The notes: generated by a model from the letters alone, not told the origin. A stretch of 25,797 bases of DNA from an uncultured Saprospiraceae bacterium (GCA_937967535.1 CALCMV010000401.1:1-25797), one strand, 5' to 3'; positions 1 through 6,975 are shown, counted from the stretch's first letter. Program-made: numbers and translations.

Positions 1-184
1 AATCGTGGACATGTTGCCACCCGAACAACGCGAAGTCGTAATTCTTAGACATTACGCCGAGTTGAGCTTTAAAGAAATCGCCGACCTGACCCGCGTTAGT
101 ATCAACACCGCTTTAGGTAGAATGCGTTATGCACTCATCAACATCCGTAAAATGATTGCGGAACGTGAGATGACGTTCCATTAA
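1..184 (+). CDS. RNA polymerase sigma factor, ECF type, C-terminal fragment
   Basis: The frame beginning at base 2 is open to a TAA at 182-184 and gives 60 residues; the 5' part lies outside the window. The fragment reads like sigma-70 region 4, the helix-turn-helix that contacts the -35/-33 promoter element. It has MLPPEQREVVILRHY, then SFKEIADLTRVSINTALGR as the recognition helix, then MRYALINIRKMI. This spacing from region 4 to a short C-terminus fits ECF sigma factors. Which regulon it serves cannot be told, and no anti-sigma gene follows on this strand. The family call is firm; the subfamily is not. Confidence 0.8.
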   Translation, partial: IVDMLPPEQREVVILRHYAELSFKEIADLTRVSINTALGRMRYALINIRKMIAEREMTFH

Positions 185-321
185 TGATTAACGGTGAATG
201 ATTAATGAATTAATTTTTCTGCCGATAAATTTGCTAAATTTTCACAGTTCATGCGCCTGTATTTGTACTTGCCTTGAACTTGCCACAATACCCATAATCC
301 CCTGAAACAATACAGAACGGG

Positions 322-350
322 CGCATTCCATTTTTTGGAATGCGTTTTTT
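322..350 (+). terminator. Rho-independent terminator after the sigma factor gene
   Basis: CGCATTCC (322-329) pairs perfectly with GGAATGCG (337-344) across a seven-base loop, and six T follow at once (345-350), with more T after one G. It lies about 140 bp downstream of the sigma factor stop and reads on the plus strand. The minus-strand orientation lacks a T tract, so it is not a good terminator for the convergent TonB genes. Confidence 0.8.
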
Positions 351-354
351 GTTT

Positions 355-846
355 TTATATACCACTGAAGCGGATAGGAAGATTCAATTGAACGCGCACA
401 GGTTCGCCATATTGTTTGCCGGGAATCCACTGCGGCATAGATGCTACTACACGTAAACACTCTTCTCCAAATCCACCACCAATATCTCTTAAAATTTTTG
501 GTTCTACGATATTTCCCTCTTTATCTACGATGAAACTAACCACAGCCATTCCTTCGATACGGATTTGTTGAGCTATTTCGGGGATTTTCAAGTTTGCGTA
601 GATAAATTCATTCATCTTTTCTTCTGCACATTTCTTTTTTTCGTTTTGTGAAATATCCAAATCCTCGCAACCCGGAAAGCGTGGAAATTCTAATGGATTA
701 ACGAATATCACATCGTCCAAGTCAGGTTCAAGTGTATCTGATGATATTTTTATTTGTTGAGTGTAAAATATTGCGGCTGATATATTTGATGTGTTACCCA
801 TCCAAATTAACAGAAGGATTATCCAAAATTGATGTGTATTTTTCAT
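355..846 (-). CDS. TonB C-terminal domain protein (second of a tandem pair)
   Basis: 163 residues. Residues 1-24 form a signal peptide or N-terminal anchor with a hydrophobic core (FWIILLLIWMGN). The C-terminal half (about 88-163) is a TonB-C domain: GMAVVSFIVDKEGNIVEPKILRDIGGGFGEE continued as two shorter stretches, then the MPQWIPGKQYGEPV signature and a final beta strand LNLPIRF. TonB-C domains bind the TonB box of outer-membrane receptors, but many Bacteroidota copies are stand-alone and of unknown role. A motif PRFPGCEDLDIS with a second Cys (KKKCAE) is shared with the neighbour. The start overlaps the stop of the upstream gene by four bases (ATGA), indicating translational coupling. Confidence 0.8.
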   Translation of the reverse strand: MKNTHQFWIILLLIWMGNTSNISAAIFYTQQIKISSDTLEPDLDDVIFVNPLEFPRFPGCEDLDISQNEKKKCAEEKMNEFIYANLKIPEIAQQIRIEGMAVVSFIVDKEGNIVEPKILRDIGGGFGEECLRVVASMPQWIPGKQYGEPVRVQLNLPIRFSGI

Positions 847-1433
847 TGATAAAATTTGAATAGAATAGGAAGATTAAAGTTAAAGTTTACAGGTTTGCCA
901 TCTTGTTTTGCCGGAATCCACTGCGGCATAGACTGTACCACACGCAGACCTTCTTCTCCAAGACCACCGGGAAGGTTTCTTAAAATTTTGGAATTAATGA
1001 CATGCCCTTCTTTATTTATCGTAAAATTAATTACTACTACACCCTGGCTATGTGCACCCACCGGATATTTTAAATTACCATAAACAAATTCCAACATTTT
1101 TTTCTCTGCACATTTTTTCTTTTCTTGAATGGAAATATCCAAGTCTTCACATCCCGGAAAGCGTGGCATATCTTGTATTGGAGTAATCATTTCTGCTCCA
1201 ACTTCTATACAGCCGGGATTGTGCAGCTTATCAAAATCTTCTTTTGTCATTTTATCGCTATCTTCTGTTTGCTTTTCAACATATCCAGAAGTATCAATAC
1301 CTTGATTCATTGCAACATATACCCACACACCACCTACAAGTAAAAACATTAAAAACCCCCAAAGCATATTTGACAATCCATGAGATTCGTCTAGTCCATT
1401 TCTATATGGTGCTTGTTTTTTATTGTATCCCAT
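843..1433 (-). CDS. TonB C-terminal domain protein, membrane-anchored (first of a tandem pair)
   Basis: 196 residues. A cytoplasmic N-terminus is followed by one transmembrane helix (about 22-42, MLWGFLMFLLVGGVWVYVAM), a short periplasmic linker with acidic and Lys residues, the PRFPGCEDLDIS...KKKCAEKKM segment, and a TonB-C domain to the end (NFTINKEGHV, GGLGEEGLRVVQSMPQWIPA). The single N-terminal helix plus C-terminal domain is the TonB layout, but the proline-rich periplasm-spanning linker of true TonB is missing, so energy transduction is unproven. It is a paralogue of the next gene. The spacer upstream contains the dispersed repeats described separately. Confidence 0.8.
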   Translation of the reverse strand: MGYNKKQAPYRNGLDESHGLSNMLWGFLMFLLVGGVWVYVAMNQGIDTSGYVEKQTEDSDKMTKEDFDKLHNPGCIEVGAEMITPIQDMPRFPGCEDLDISIQEKKKCAEKKMLEFVYGNLKYPVGAHSQGVVVINFTINKEGHVINSKILRNLPGGLGEEGLRVVQSMPQWIPAKQDGKPVNFNFNLPILFKFYQ

Positions 1434-1513
1434 AACAAAATCTCTATAAGTGGTTGGACTGAACTAAGCGACACTTTTAATTATGATAATTCATTGAAAA
1501 TGAATTATTTATT

Positions 1514-1552
1514 TAAACTTAAACTTTCCCGACAACTGTACGGGATAAACTT
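1514..1552. repeat. AAACTT word with embedded CCCG...CGGG palindrome
   Basis: Two to three AAACTT units run into TCCCG-N9-CGGGA (1527-1545) and then another AAACTT. The same arrangement, nearly base for base, occurs at about 6240-6280 in the rpsS-rplV spacer, where the palindrome is perfect. The two are diverged copies of one composite repeat. Confidence 0.7.
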
Positions 1553-1618
1553 GTACTTCCACTTATCAGGTAAGATGTAGATAAGTTCTATTTTGGTGTA
1601 CTGTTGGTGTTTATATTC

Positions 1619-1700
1619 CATTCAACTGATTATCAATGAGTTACAATTTTAAACCTAATTTCCCAGTTACCTAATTCCCATTTTGTCCAAAATCCAATTA
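1619..1700 (+). repeat. 82-bp dispersed repeat, copy 1
   Basis: By eye, 77 of 82 bases match the reverse complement of 22601-22682, which begins at the radC stop codon. It starts CATTCAACTGATTATCAATG and ends GTCCAAAATCCAATTA. Identity falls off on both sides, so the borders look real. It encodes nothing and holds short imperfect direct words (CCTAATTTCCC, CCTAATTCCC). Confidence 0.85.
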
Positions 1701-1843
1701 GGAAAAGGGTTTGAATAAATATATATTTCTCAAATTCTGTTCCTTATTTGAATCCTGATGCTGAATTGGTGAAAGCTACGAACTTTACCGGAATGAGTAG
1801 ACTTTGTTTTAGAAGGTTTTTCTTATAAAAAAGACTTTTAGGT

Positions 1844-1875
1844 TTTGTTTTACTGGAAAATTATTTTTACCTTTG
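1844..1875 (+). promoter_or_regulatory. Bacteroidota-type promoter for the ribosomal cluster
   Basis: TTTG (1844-1847), a 20-bp spacer, then TACCTTTG (1868-1875), continued as CACCACC. This fits the TTTG-N19-21-TAnnTTTG consensus used by the primary sigma factor of Bacteroidota. Transcription would start near 1880 and leave an about 180-nt leader before rpsJ. The element TTTGCAC is shared with the sites before rplP and infA. Confidence 0.75.
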
Positions 1876-1879
1876 CACC

Positions 1880-2059
1880 ACCAAAAAATAAAGCAACCAC
1901 AAAAAAGCTAACAAAATCATTCAAAAACGTGCAAGGGACGGAACAGTCCGCATCCGGCACAACTAAGTATAAGTTGAGAGTAAAACTGATTGGAATAAAA
2001 ATATTTTCTCATTTATTCACCTACTCATTTACTCATTCCAATTTAGCTTAAACTGGGTT
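1880..2059 (+). promoter_or_regulatory. Untranslated leader of rpsJ, possible regulatory RNA
   Basis: Between the predicted start site and the rpsJ ATG lie about 180 bases with a G/C-richer patch, unlike the neighbouring A/T-rich DNA. GGAC (1936-1939) can pair with GTCC (1946-1949), followed by CATCCGGCAC. Ribosomal operons are often controlled by an r-protein binding the leader, as with L4 in E. coli. I cannot match this leader to a known motif. The last 40 bases carry CTCATTTACTCATTCC words. Confidence 0.4.
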
Positions 2060-2368
2060 ATGAATCAGAAGATTAGAATTAAACTCCGTTCATATGACCA
2101 CAATTTAGTGGACAAATCAACGGAAAAAATCATTAAGACTGTCCGCAACAGCGGCGCTGTAGTGGCAGGACCGATTCCGCTGCCCACAGAGAAAAAGATT
2201 TACACCGTTTTACGGTCTCCTCACGTCAATAAAAAATCGCGTGAGCAGTTCCAATTGTGTACACACAAACGCTTGATAGAGATTTACACACCTACGCCCA
2301 AAACCGTAGATGCCCTCTCCAAGTTGGAATTGCCCAGTGGCGTTGACATTCAGGTTAAATTGACGTAA
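2060..2368 (+). CDS. rpsJ: 30S ribosomal protein S10
   Basis: 102 residues, the usual length. IRIKLRSYDHNLVDKSTEKI at the N-terminus, GPIPLPTEKKIYTVLRSPHV around residues 37-56, and REQFQLCTHKRLIEI mark S10. It lies in the 30S head next to S3 and S14, and in other bacteria also acts as NusE in antitermination. It is first in the cluster, 403 bp ahead of rplC, a very large gap for this gene pair. The upstream str genes (rpsL, rpsG, fusA) are not here; the cluster starts at its own promoter. Confidence 0.97.
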   Translation: MNQKIRIKLRSYDHNLVDKSTEKIIKTVRNSGAVVAGPIPLPTEKKIYTVLRSPHVNKKSREQFQLCTHKRLIEIYTPTPKTVDALSKLELPSGVDIQVKLT

Positions 2369-2771
2369 TCTTTCCCTGTGGATAAGTAATATGAAAAAGT
2401 AAATTTTCATTTTTTGAAAATACAAGTCATCATTGATTGTATCATTCAAAATACAAAATTCACTCATTCAAAATTACCAAGTCGGAAAAGGTATCGAAGT
2501 AGTTCAAAAGTTACGACGGTACACTTTAGTTTCCTTTTAATATCAATTAAAAGGTGTAACGACTACGCTCTAATTTCAATGAAAAAATTATGGTGAGTGA
2601 AAAGGTATATATACCTGTTTCTCTCGTGAATTATTTTTATTTATATGAATGAATAAAGAATTGATTTATTTTTTTGAAAAAAAATAAATACAAAAACAAT
2701 TCATCCTGATAGTTATTGGGACACTCATTCAAAATTCACTCATTCACTCATTCAAAATTTAAAATATAAAT
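2369..2771. repeat. rpsJ-rplC spacer, 403 bp, hairpins and ACTCATTC words
   Basis: No gene is seen. Two strong hairpins occur. CCTTTTAAT (2533-2541) pairs with ATTAAAAGG (2546-2554) over a four-base loop, with partly complementary flanks (GTTAC/GTAAC). ATTTATTTTTTT (2664-2675) pairs with AAAAAAATAAAT (2678-2689). A palindrome CCTGATAGTTATTGGG (2705-2720) follows, closing with G-U pairs. The last 50 bases before rplC are CACTCATTC/AAAATT words with no G. Confidence 0.75.
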
Positions 2772-3401
2772 ATGGAAGGTCTTATCGGTAAAAAGATAGG
2801 TATGACCAGTATTCATACCGAAGACGGACGAAATATTGCCTGTACGGTGGTAGAAGCCGGACCTTGTGTAGTAACACAAGTCAAGACAGAAGATTCAGAC
2901 AAATACAATGCCCTTCAATTAGGCTTTGGCGAAGCGAAGGTAGAAGGCAGAAATGCGACTACCAAGCCAATGAAAGGACATTTTGCAAAAGCAAAAACGA
3001 CACCTAAACGTGAGGTCGTAGAGTTTCGTGATTTTGAAATCAACAAATCATTGGGCGATACCATTACCGTAGAAGATGTATTTGCAGAAGGCGATGTTGT
3101 CAATGTTGTTGGCAAATCAAAAGGTAAAGGCTTTCAAGGGGTGGTCAAACGTCACAACTTCCGTGGTGTCGGTGATGCTACACACGGTCAGCACAATCGC
3201 GATCGTGCGCCGGGTTCTATCGGTGCAGCATCCTATCCTGCGCGTGTATTCAAAGGTATGCGAATGGGGGGACGCATGGGCGGCAAGCGCGTAAAAACCC
3301 AAAACCTCACGATTATGAAAATCTACCCGGAGAAAAACATACTGCTCATCAGTGGTGCAGTACCCGGACACAAAGGCGGTTACGTCATTGTTGAAAAATA
3401 A
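2772..3401 (+). CDS. rplC: 50S ribosomal protein L3
   Basis: 209 residues, normal length. MEGLIGKKIGMTSIHTEDGR opens the protein; the extended loop FRGVGDATHGQHNRDRAPGS and then VFKGMRMGGRMGGKRVKTQN reach toward the peptidyl-transferase centre. L3 binds near the 3' end of 23S rRNA and helps start 50S assembly. The chosen ATG follows an A/T-only leader and needs no Shine-Dalgarno sequence. Confidence 0.98.
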   Translation: MEGLIGKKIGMTSIHTEDGRNIACTVVEAGPCVVTQVKTEDSDKYNALQLGFGEAKVEGRNATTKPMKGHFAKAKTTPKREVVEFRDFEINKSLGDTITVEDVFAEGDVVNVVGKSKGKGFQGVVKRHNFRGVGDATHGQHNRDRAPGSIGAASYPARVFKGMRMGGRMGGKRVKTQNLTIMKIYPEKNILLISGAVPGHKGGYVIVEK

Positions 3402-3563
3402 AAAATCGTGATTCGTGATTCGTTAATTCGTGATTCGTTTTATCAACATTAATCAGATTTAAAAAGAAAAGCTAAATAACAACCGATTTCAAAACGCTTG
3501 TTATTTCCAAATAGATTTAAGTCAAGTTTCATTTTAAACTTAAACTTAAACTTAAACTAAAAC
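3402..3563. repeat. rplC-rplD spacer: CGTGATT words, then AAACTT words
   Basis: After the stop come three to four CGTGATT(CG) units (3407-3438). Before rplD come about five AAACTT units (3535-3565). The two arms belong to different word families, so this spacer does not form the simple word-paired inverted repeat seen elsewhere. It may be a recombinant of two spacer types. Confidence 0.65.
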
Positions 3564-3569
3564 TTGGTT

Positions 3570-4196
3570 ATGCAAATAGATATTAAAAATATAAACGGTG
3601 AAAGTACAGGCAAACAAGCAGATTTGCCTGATGAGATATTTGGTATTGAGCCGAATGAGCATGTGGTATATCTCGCAGTGAAGCAACACTTAGCCAACCG
3701 CCGTCAAGGTACACACAAAGCAAAAGAGCGCGGAGAGATTACGGGTTCGACCAAGAAATTGAAGCGTCAGAAGGGAACAGGTACAGCGCGTGCGGGTTCT
3801 ATCAAAAGTCCAATATTCAGAGGCGGTGGACGCATCTTCGGTCCAAGACCACGTACCTACGACCAAAAACTCAACAAAAAAGTCAAAGTATTGGCGCGTA
3901 AATCTGCTCTTTCAGGCAAAGTACAGAATGAAGAAATCATGGTCTTAGAAGATTTCACATTCGACGTACCAAGCACAAAAGCATACGTTGATATTCTCAA
4001 CAAATTAGAGCTGAATAATGCCAAAACGCTCCTAGTACTCAGCGAAAACGACGACAACATCTACCTCTCTAGTCGCAACATCCCTAAAGCAAATGTCAAA
4101 TTAGCCAGTGACCTCAGCACCTACGATATTCTCAACAATAAATGTTTGATTTTATCAGAAAGTGCCATCGAAAAAATAACCGAAACACTATCATAA
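3570..4196 (+). CDS. rplD: 50S ribosomal protein L4
   Basis: 208 residues from the ATG at 3570; a TTG two codons upstream (3564) opens the same frame but is an unlikely start. The central loop TGTARAGSIKSPIFRGGGRI with FGPRPRTYDQKLNKK lines the peptide exit tunnel, and the C-terminal globular half has DILNKLELNNAKTLLVLSEN. In E. coli L4 represses its own operon by binding the S10 leader; whether this holds here is unknown. AAACTT words precede the start. Confidence 0.97.
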   Translation: MQIDIKNINGESTGKQADLPDEIFGIEPNEHVVYLAVKQHLANRRQGTHKAKERGEITGSTKKLKRQKGTGTARAGSIKSPIFRGGGRIFGPRPRTYDQKLNKKVKVLARKSALSGKVQNEEIMVLEDFTFDVPSTKAYVDILNKLELNNAKTLLVLSENDDNIYLSSRNIPKANVKLASDLSTYDILNNKCLILSESAIEKITETLS

Positions 4197-4288
4197 TTTT
4201 GAATGGTGTAAAACGCTATATATTTTAAGTTGAGTTCATTTTAATGTAAAACTTAAACTTAGACTTAAACTTAAACTTAAACTTAGTA
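4197..4288. repeat. rplD-rplW spacer: AAACTT array before rplW
   Basis: The 3' part (about 4250-4286) is five AAACTT/AGACTT units ending two bases before the rplW ATG. The 5' part has only a weak complement (TTTTAAGTTGAGTT). Confidence 0.7.
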
Positions 4289-4582
4289 ATGAAAAATATC
4301 ATCATAAAGCCACACATCACGGAAAAGACGGAAGCAATGTCAGAGGCATTGAACCGCCACACATTTATCGTGCATAAAAAGGCAAATAAGATTGAAATCA
4401 AGAAGGCGATTGAAGAAATGTACGGTGTACCTGTTGAGAAAGTCAACACCATCATCATGCCTGCAAAAGCCAAAAACCGCATGACCAGAAGTGGTGTCAT
4501 CAAAGGACGTGTCAATTCTTACAAAAAAGCCGTCGTCACCATCCCCGAAGGCGAAGATTTAGACATCTACGGAGATTTATAA
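4289..4582 (+). CDS. rplW: 50S ribosomal protein L23
   Basis: 97 residues, normal length. IIIKPHITEKTEAMSEALNR, YTFIV-like HTFIVHKKANKIEIKKAIEE, then MYGVPVEKVNTIIMPAKAKN and a basic loop identify L23. It sits at the tunnel exit, the docking site for trigger factor and SRP. A REPIN-like pair begins within ten bases of the stop codon. Confidence 0.97.
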   Translation: MKNIIIKPHITEKTEAMSEALNRHTFIVHKKANKIEIKKAIEEMYGVPVEKVNTIIMPAKAKNRMTRSGVIKGRVNSYKKAVVTIPEGEDLDIYGDL

Positions 4583-4905
4583 AAACACACCCGTACCGAC
4601 GACTTTAGCCGTCGCAGTGGGCGTTTAATTGATAAATACCTGAATTTTATTTAATTAAAAATTAAAATAAAATTCACTTGACGGCTAAAGTCGTCAGCAC
4701 ATAGTTCGATATCAGGTCGAACATCATTTGAAAATCAGAGAAGGTTGGAACTGCTCACAAGGCATTGAGTTAAATCGCCAAACAGCGCGATAACGTAAGC
4801 AGATTCTAATTGATAATAGTAATGAAATAATGTACAATAAAAAATTATACATTAATCATTATACATTAATCATTAGAAAACCACATTTCTCAAAAATATA
4901 TAACA
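4583..4905. repeat. rplW-rplB spacer, 323 bp, REPIN-like palindrome pair
   Basis: No gene is seen. CGACGACTTTAGCCGTCG (4597-4614) contains a 16-mer whose exact reverse complement, GACGGCTAAAGTCGTC, lies at 4680-4695. Each copy can also fold alone (CGACG/CGTCG). The 65 bp between them are A/T-rich. Further hairpins are GTTCGA (4704-4709)/TCGAAC (4717-4722) and ATCGC (4774-4778)/GCGAT (4787-4791). The end has two ATACATTAATCATT units (about 4847-4875). Confidence 0.75.
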
Positions 4906-5736
4906 ATGCCTGTTAAAAAGTATAGACCAATGACACCGGGTCTTCGTCACAGAGTTTCCAACACATACGAGGAAATCACGACGAACAAACCGGAAAAAAG
5001 CCTCACCGTAGGACTCAAAAAAACCGGTGGGCGAAACAATCAGGGGCGCATGACCGTCCGCAACAGAGGTGGCGGACACAAGCGCAAATATCGTATCATT
5101 GACTTCAAGCGCAACAAAGATGATATGTCGGCAAAGGTCTTGACCATTGAGTACGACCCCAACCGTTCAGCTTTCATCGCGCTTCTCGAATACGAAGACG
5201 GACAAAAAACATACATGCTCGCGCCCGACAAAATCAAAGTCGGCGATGTAGTACGCTCCGGCAAACATGCACTGCCCGAAACCGGACATACCATGTTTTT
5301 GAGTGATATTCCGCTGGGTTCGTCTATACATGCAGTAGAAATGCAGCCCGGCAAAGGCGCAGCACTCGCAAGAAGCGCAGGAACATACGCCGAATTGCAA
5401 GGACGCGAAGGCAAATATGCCCTCTTAAAATTGCCATCAGGCGAAACCCGCAGAATTCTGCTGACATGCAGAGCTACTATGGGGCGTGTATCCAACGTTG
5501 ACCACTCCCTCGAAATCATGGGTAAAGCAGGTCGCAACCGTTGGAAAGGAAGAAGACCAAGAGTACGTGGTGTAGCCATGAACCCGGTAGATCACCCAAT
5601 GGGCGGTGGTGAAGGTCGCGCATCAGGTGGACACCCGCGCTCCCGTACAGGCGTTATGGCAAAAGGTCAGAAAACACGCAACCCGAAAAAAGCATCGAAT
5701 AAATTGATTATCAGTAGAAGAAACGCGAAGAAGTAA
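4906..5736 (+). CDS. rplB: 50S ribosomal protein L2
   Basis: 276 residues, normal length. The RNA-binding core (GGRNNQGRMTVRNRGGGHKR, then YRIIDFKRNK) and the C-terminal NPVDHPMGGGEGRASGGHPR are typical. The His of NPVDHP, close to the peptidyl-transferase centre, is kept; the next position is Met (HPM), where E. coli has HPH. L2 bridges 50S and 30S and is needed for subunit association. Confidence 0.98.
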   Translation: MPVKKYRPMTPGLRHRVSNTYEEITTNKPEKSLTVGLKKTGGRNNQGRMTVRNRGGGHKRKYRIIDFKRNKDDMSAKVLTIEYDPNRSAFIALLEYEDGQKTYMLAPDKIKVGDVVRSGKHALPETGHTMFLSDIPLGSSIHAVEMQPGKGAALARSAGTYAELQGREGKYALLKLPSGETRRILLTCRATMGRVSNVDHSLEIMGKAGRNRWKGRRPRVRGVAMNPVDHPMGGGEGRASGGHPRSRTGVMAKGQKTRNPKKASNKLIISRRNAKK

Positions 5737-5857
5737 TGAGTGATTGAGTGATTTTAGATTGAGTGATTTTTGATTATTCAATCAAAAACCTAAAATCACG
5801 AAATCAAAAATAATTGATTCACTCATTCAAAATTCACTCATTCAAAATTAATATTGT
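5737..5857. repeat. rplB-rpsS spacer: word-paired inverted repeat (GAGTGATT/ACTCATTC)
   Basis: Left arm 5737-5780 repeats GAGTGATT three times with TTTTAGATT and TTTTGATT. Right arm about 5785-5845 reads CAATCAAAAACC, AAAATCACG, AAATCAAAAA, then CACTCATTC twice with AAAATT. The arms are complementary over most of their length in the same order, so the RNA could fold into one long stem with small gaps. Confidence 0.85.
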
Positions 5858-6127
5858 ATGCCTCGTTCACTAAAAAAAGGACCATACGTTTATCACAAAC
5901 TATTGGTCAAATTAGAAAAAGCTAAAGCAAATACGAAGCGCAAAACCGTTATCAAAACGTGGTCGCGCTCGTCCATGATTATACCGACGATGGTGGGAGA
6001 AACCATTGCGGTGCATAATGGAAAAACCTTCGTACCTGTTTTCGTTACAGAAAATATGGTGGGTCACAAATTGGGTGAATTTTCACCGACCCGCAACTTT
6101 AGAGGTCACGCAGGAAATAGGAAATAA
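5858..6127 (+). CDS. rpsS: 30S ribosomal protein S19
   Basis: 89 residues, normal length. MPRSLKKGPYVYHKLLVKLE and IPTMVGETIAVHNGKTFVPV with VGHKLGEFSPTRNFRGHAGN are diagnostic. S19 forms a head complex with S13 near the A-site tRNA. The start follows CATTCAAAATT words. AAGTTT words begin immediately after the stop. Confidence 0.97.
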   Translation: MPRSLKKGPYVYHKLLVKLEKAKANTKRKTVIKTWSRSSMIIPTMVGETIAVHNGKTFVPVFVTENMVGHKLGEFSPTRNFRGHAGNRK

Positions 6128-6287
6128 GTTTAAGTACAAGTTTAAGTTTAAGTTTAAAACAAACTTAAATATACATTTGTACTTTTTCAAGATAAAAACT
6201 GAGTTTGAGTTCTAAAGTTCGTTTAAATATCAATTTAAACTTAAACTTAAACTTTCCCGATAATTATCGGGATAAACTTAAATCATC
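6128..6287. repeat. rpsS-rplV spacer: AAGTTT/AAACTT inverted repeat plus perfect palindrome
   Basis: Left arm 6128-6160 is AAGTTTAAGTACAAG then AAGTTT units. Right arm about 6228-6280 is AAACTT units interrupted by the perfect 18-bp palindrome TCCCGATAATTATCGGGA (6255-6272). That palindrome recurs identically at 22892-22909. The arms can pair for about 30 bases. Confidence 0.85.
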
Positions 6288-6698
6288 ATGTTAGCAAGAG
6301 CTAAATTGAGCAACTGCCCAATGTCAGCGCGTAAAATGCGATTGGTGGCAGACCTTATAAGAGGGAAAGACGCGGATGATGCATTGGATATGTTGAAATT
6401 CACCCGCAAAGAAGCGGCAACTTGGTTGGAGAAACTATTGCTTTCTGCGGTCAATAACTGGGAGCAAAAAACAGGCAATGAAGACCCTGACGAGTACGAA
6501 TTGTACATCAGCAAAATCATCGTCAATCAAGGTCCGCAACTCAAGCGTATTCGCCCCGTACCTTTCGGACGCGCACACCGCATCCGCAAGCACACTTGCC
6601 ACGTTACGATTGAGGTAGATAACAAAGTCTATTTGCCCGGCGAAGAAGAGGAAGAAGCAGACATTGACGAAGAAATTGTAGAAACAGTAGAAGATTAA
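6288..6698 (+). CDS. rplV: 50S ribosomal protein L22 with acidic C-terminal tail
   Basis: 136 residues; a typical L22 is about 110. The core has LSNCPMSARKMRLVADLIRG and the tunnel hairpin region KRIRPVPFGRAHRIRKHTCH. Residues 119-136 are an added acidic tail, EEEEEADIDEEIVETVED. L22 lines the peptide exit tunnel and its C-terminus lies near the ribosome surface, so the tail may be exposed; that placement is inference. The frame runs without interruption to the tail, so this is not a frameshift artefact. Confidence 0.96.
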   Translation: MLARAKLSNCPMSARKMRLVADLIRGKDADDALDMLKFTRKEAATWLEKLLLSAVNNWEQKTGNEDPDEYELYISKIIVNQGPQLKRIRPVPFGRAHRIRKHTCHVTIEVDNKVYLPGEEEEEADIDEEIVETVED

Positions 6699-6975
6699 TT
6701 TTGAATGTTGAATGAGTGAATGTTGAATAATTTCATTCATTTAAATTTCAAAATTATAATTACACAATAATTGAAATAAGTTTTGGATAATTTTTATCCA
6801 AATAGCACTTTATAAATAGTTTATTGAAATGATGAGTTATTAGAATTATTCTGAAAATTTTGTGTATTAAAAATGAGTATTAATTAATCGACAAGTTAAA
6901 ATATTCACTCATTCAAAATTCACTCATTCAAAATTAATTCACTCATTCACTCATTCAATAATTCAATAATTATAA
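6699..6975. repeat. rplV-rpsC spacer, 277 bp, GAATGAGT/ACTCATTC inverted repeat
   Basis: Left arm 6699-6740 is TTTTGAATGTTGAATGAGTG and TGAATGTTGAATAA. Right arm 6903-6970 is CATTCACTCATTCAAAATT words repeated four to five times. The middle carries TTTGGATAA (6782-6790)/TTATCCAAA (6794-6802), a nine-pair hairpin with a three-base loop. The 70 bases before the rpsC start contain essentially no G. Confidence 0.85.

Larger units (their letters stand above)
1434..2059. other. Gene-free divergent spacer between TonB genes and rpsJ
   Basis: I see no credible gene in these 626 bases; the longest plus frame (1845-2051) is A/T- and K/T/S-rich and overlaps the promoter. The spacer holds, in order, an AAACTT word with an embedded palindrome (1514-1552), an 82-bp repeat also found after radC (1619-1700), the rpsJ promoter (1844-1875), and an about 180-nt untranslated leader. 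The leader ends in ACTCATT-type words before the rpsJ start. Confidence 0.7.

Noticed and set aside
185..350. Possible small RNA ending at the terminator at 322-350
   Set aside because: A TGTATTTG near 268 is one base off the -7 consensus and has no well-spaced TTTG upstream; the terminator is explained by the sigma factor gene.
242..460. 72-residue open frame on the minus strand overlapping the TonB-C gene end
   Set aside because: It lies mostly across the sigma-gene terminator and the 3' end of a clear TonB-C gene in another frame, with no family resemblance.
1845..2051. 68-residue frame before rpsJ
   Set aside because: It starts upstream of the -7 element of the predicted promoter, is low-complexity, and ends in spacer words; it is best read as leader RNA.
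2414..2596. 60-residue frame in the rpsJ-rplC spacer
   Set aside because: It begins with TTG, runs through a perfect hairpin, and has no recognisable domain.
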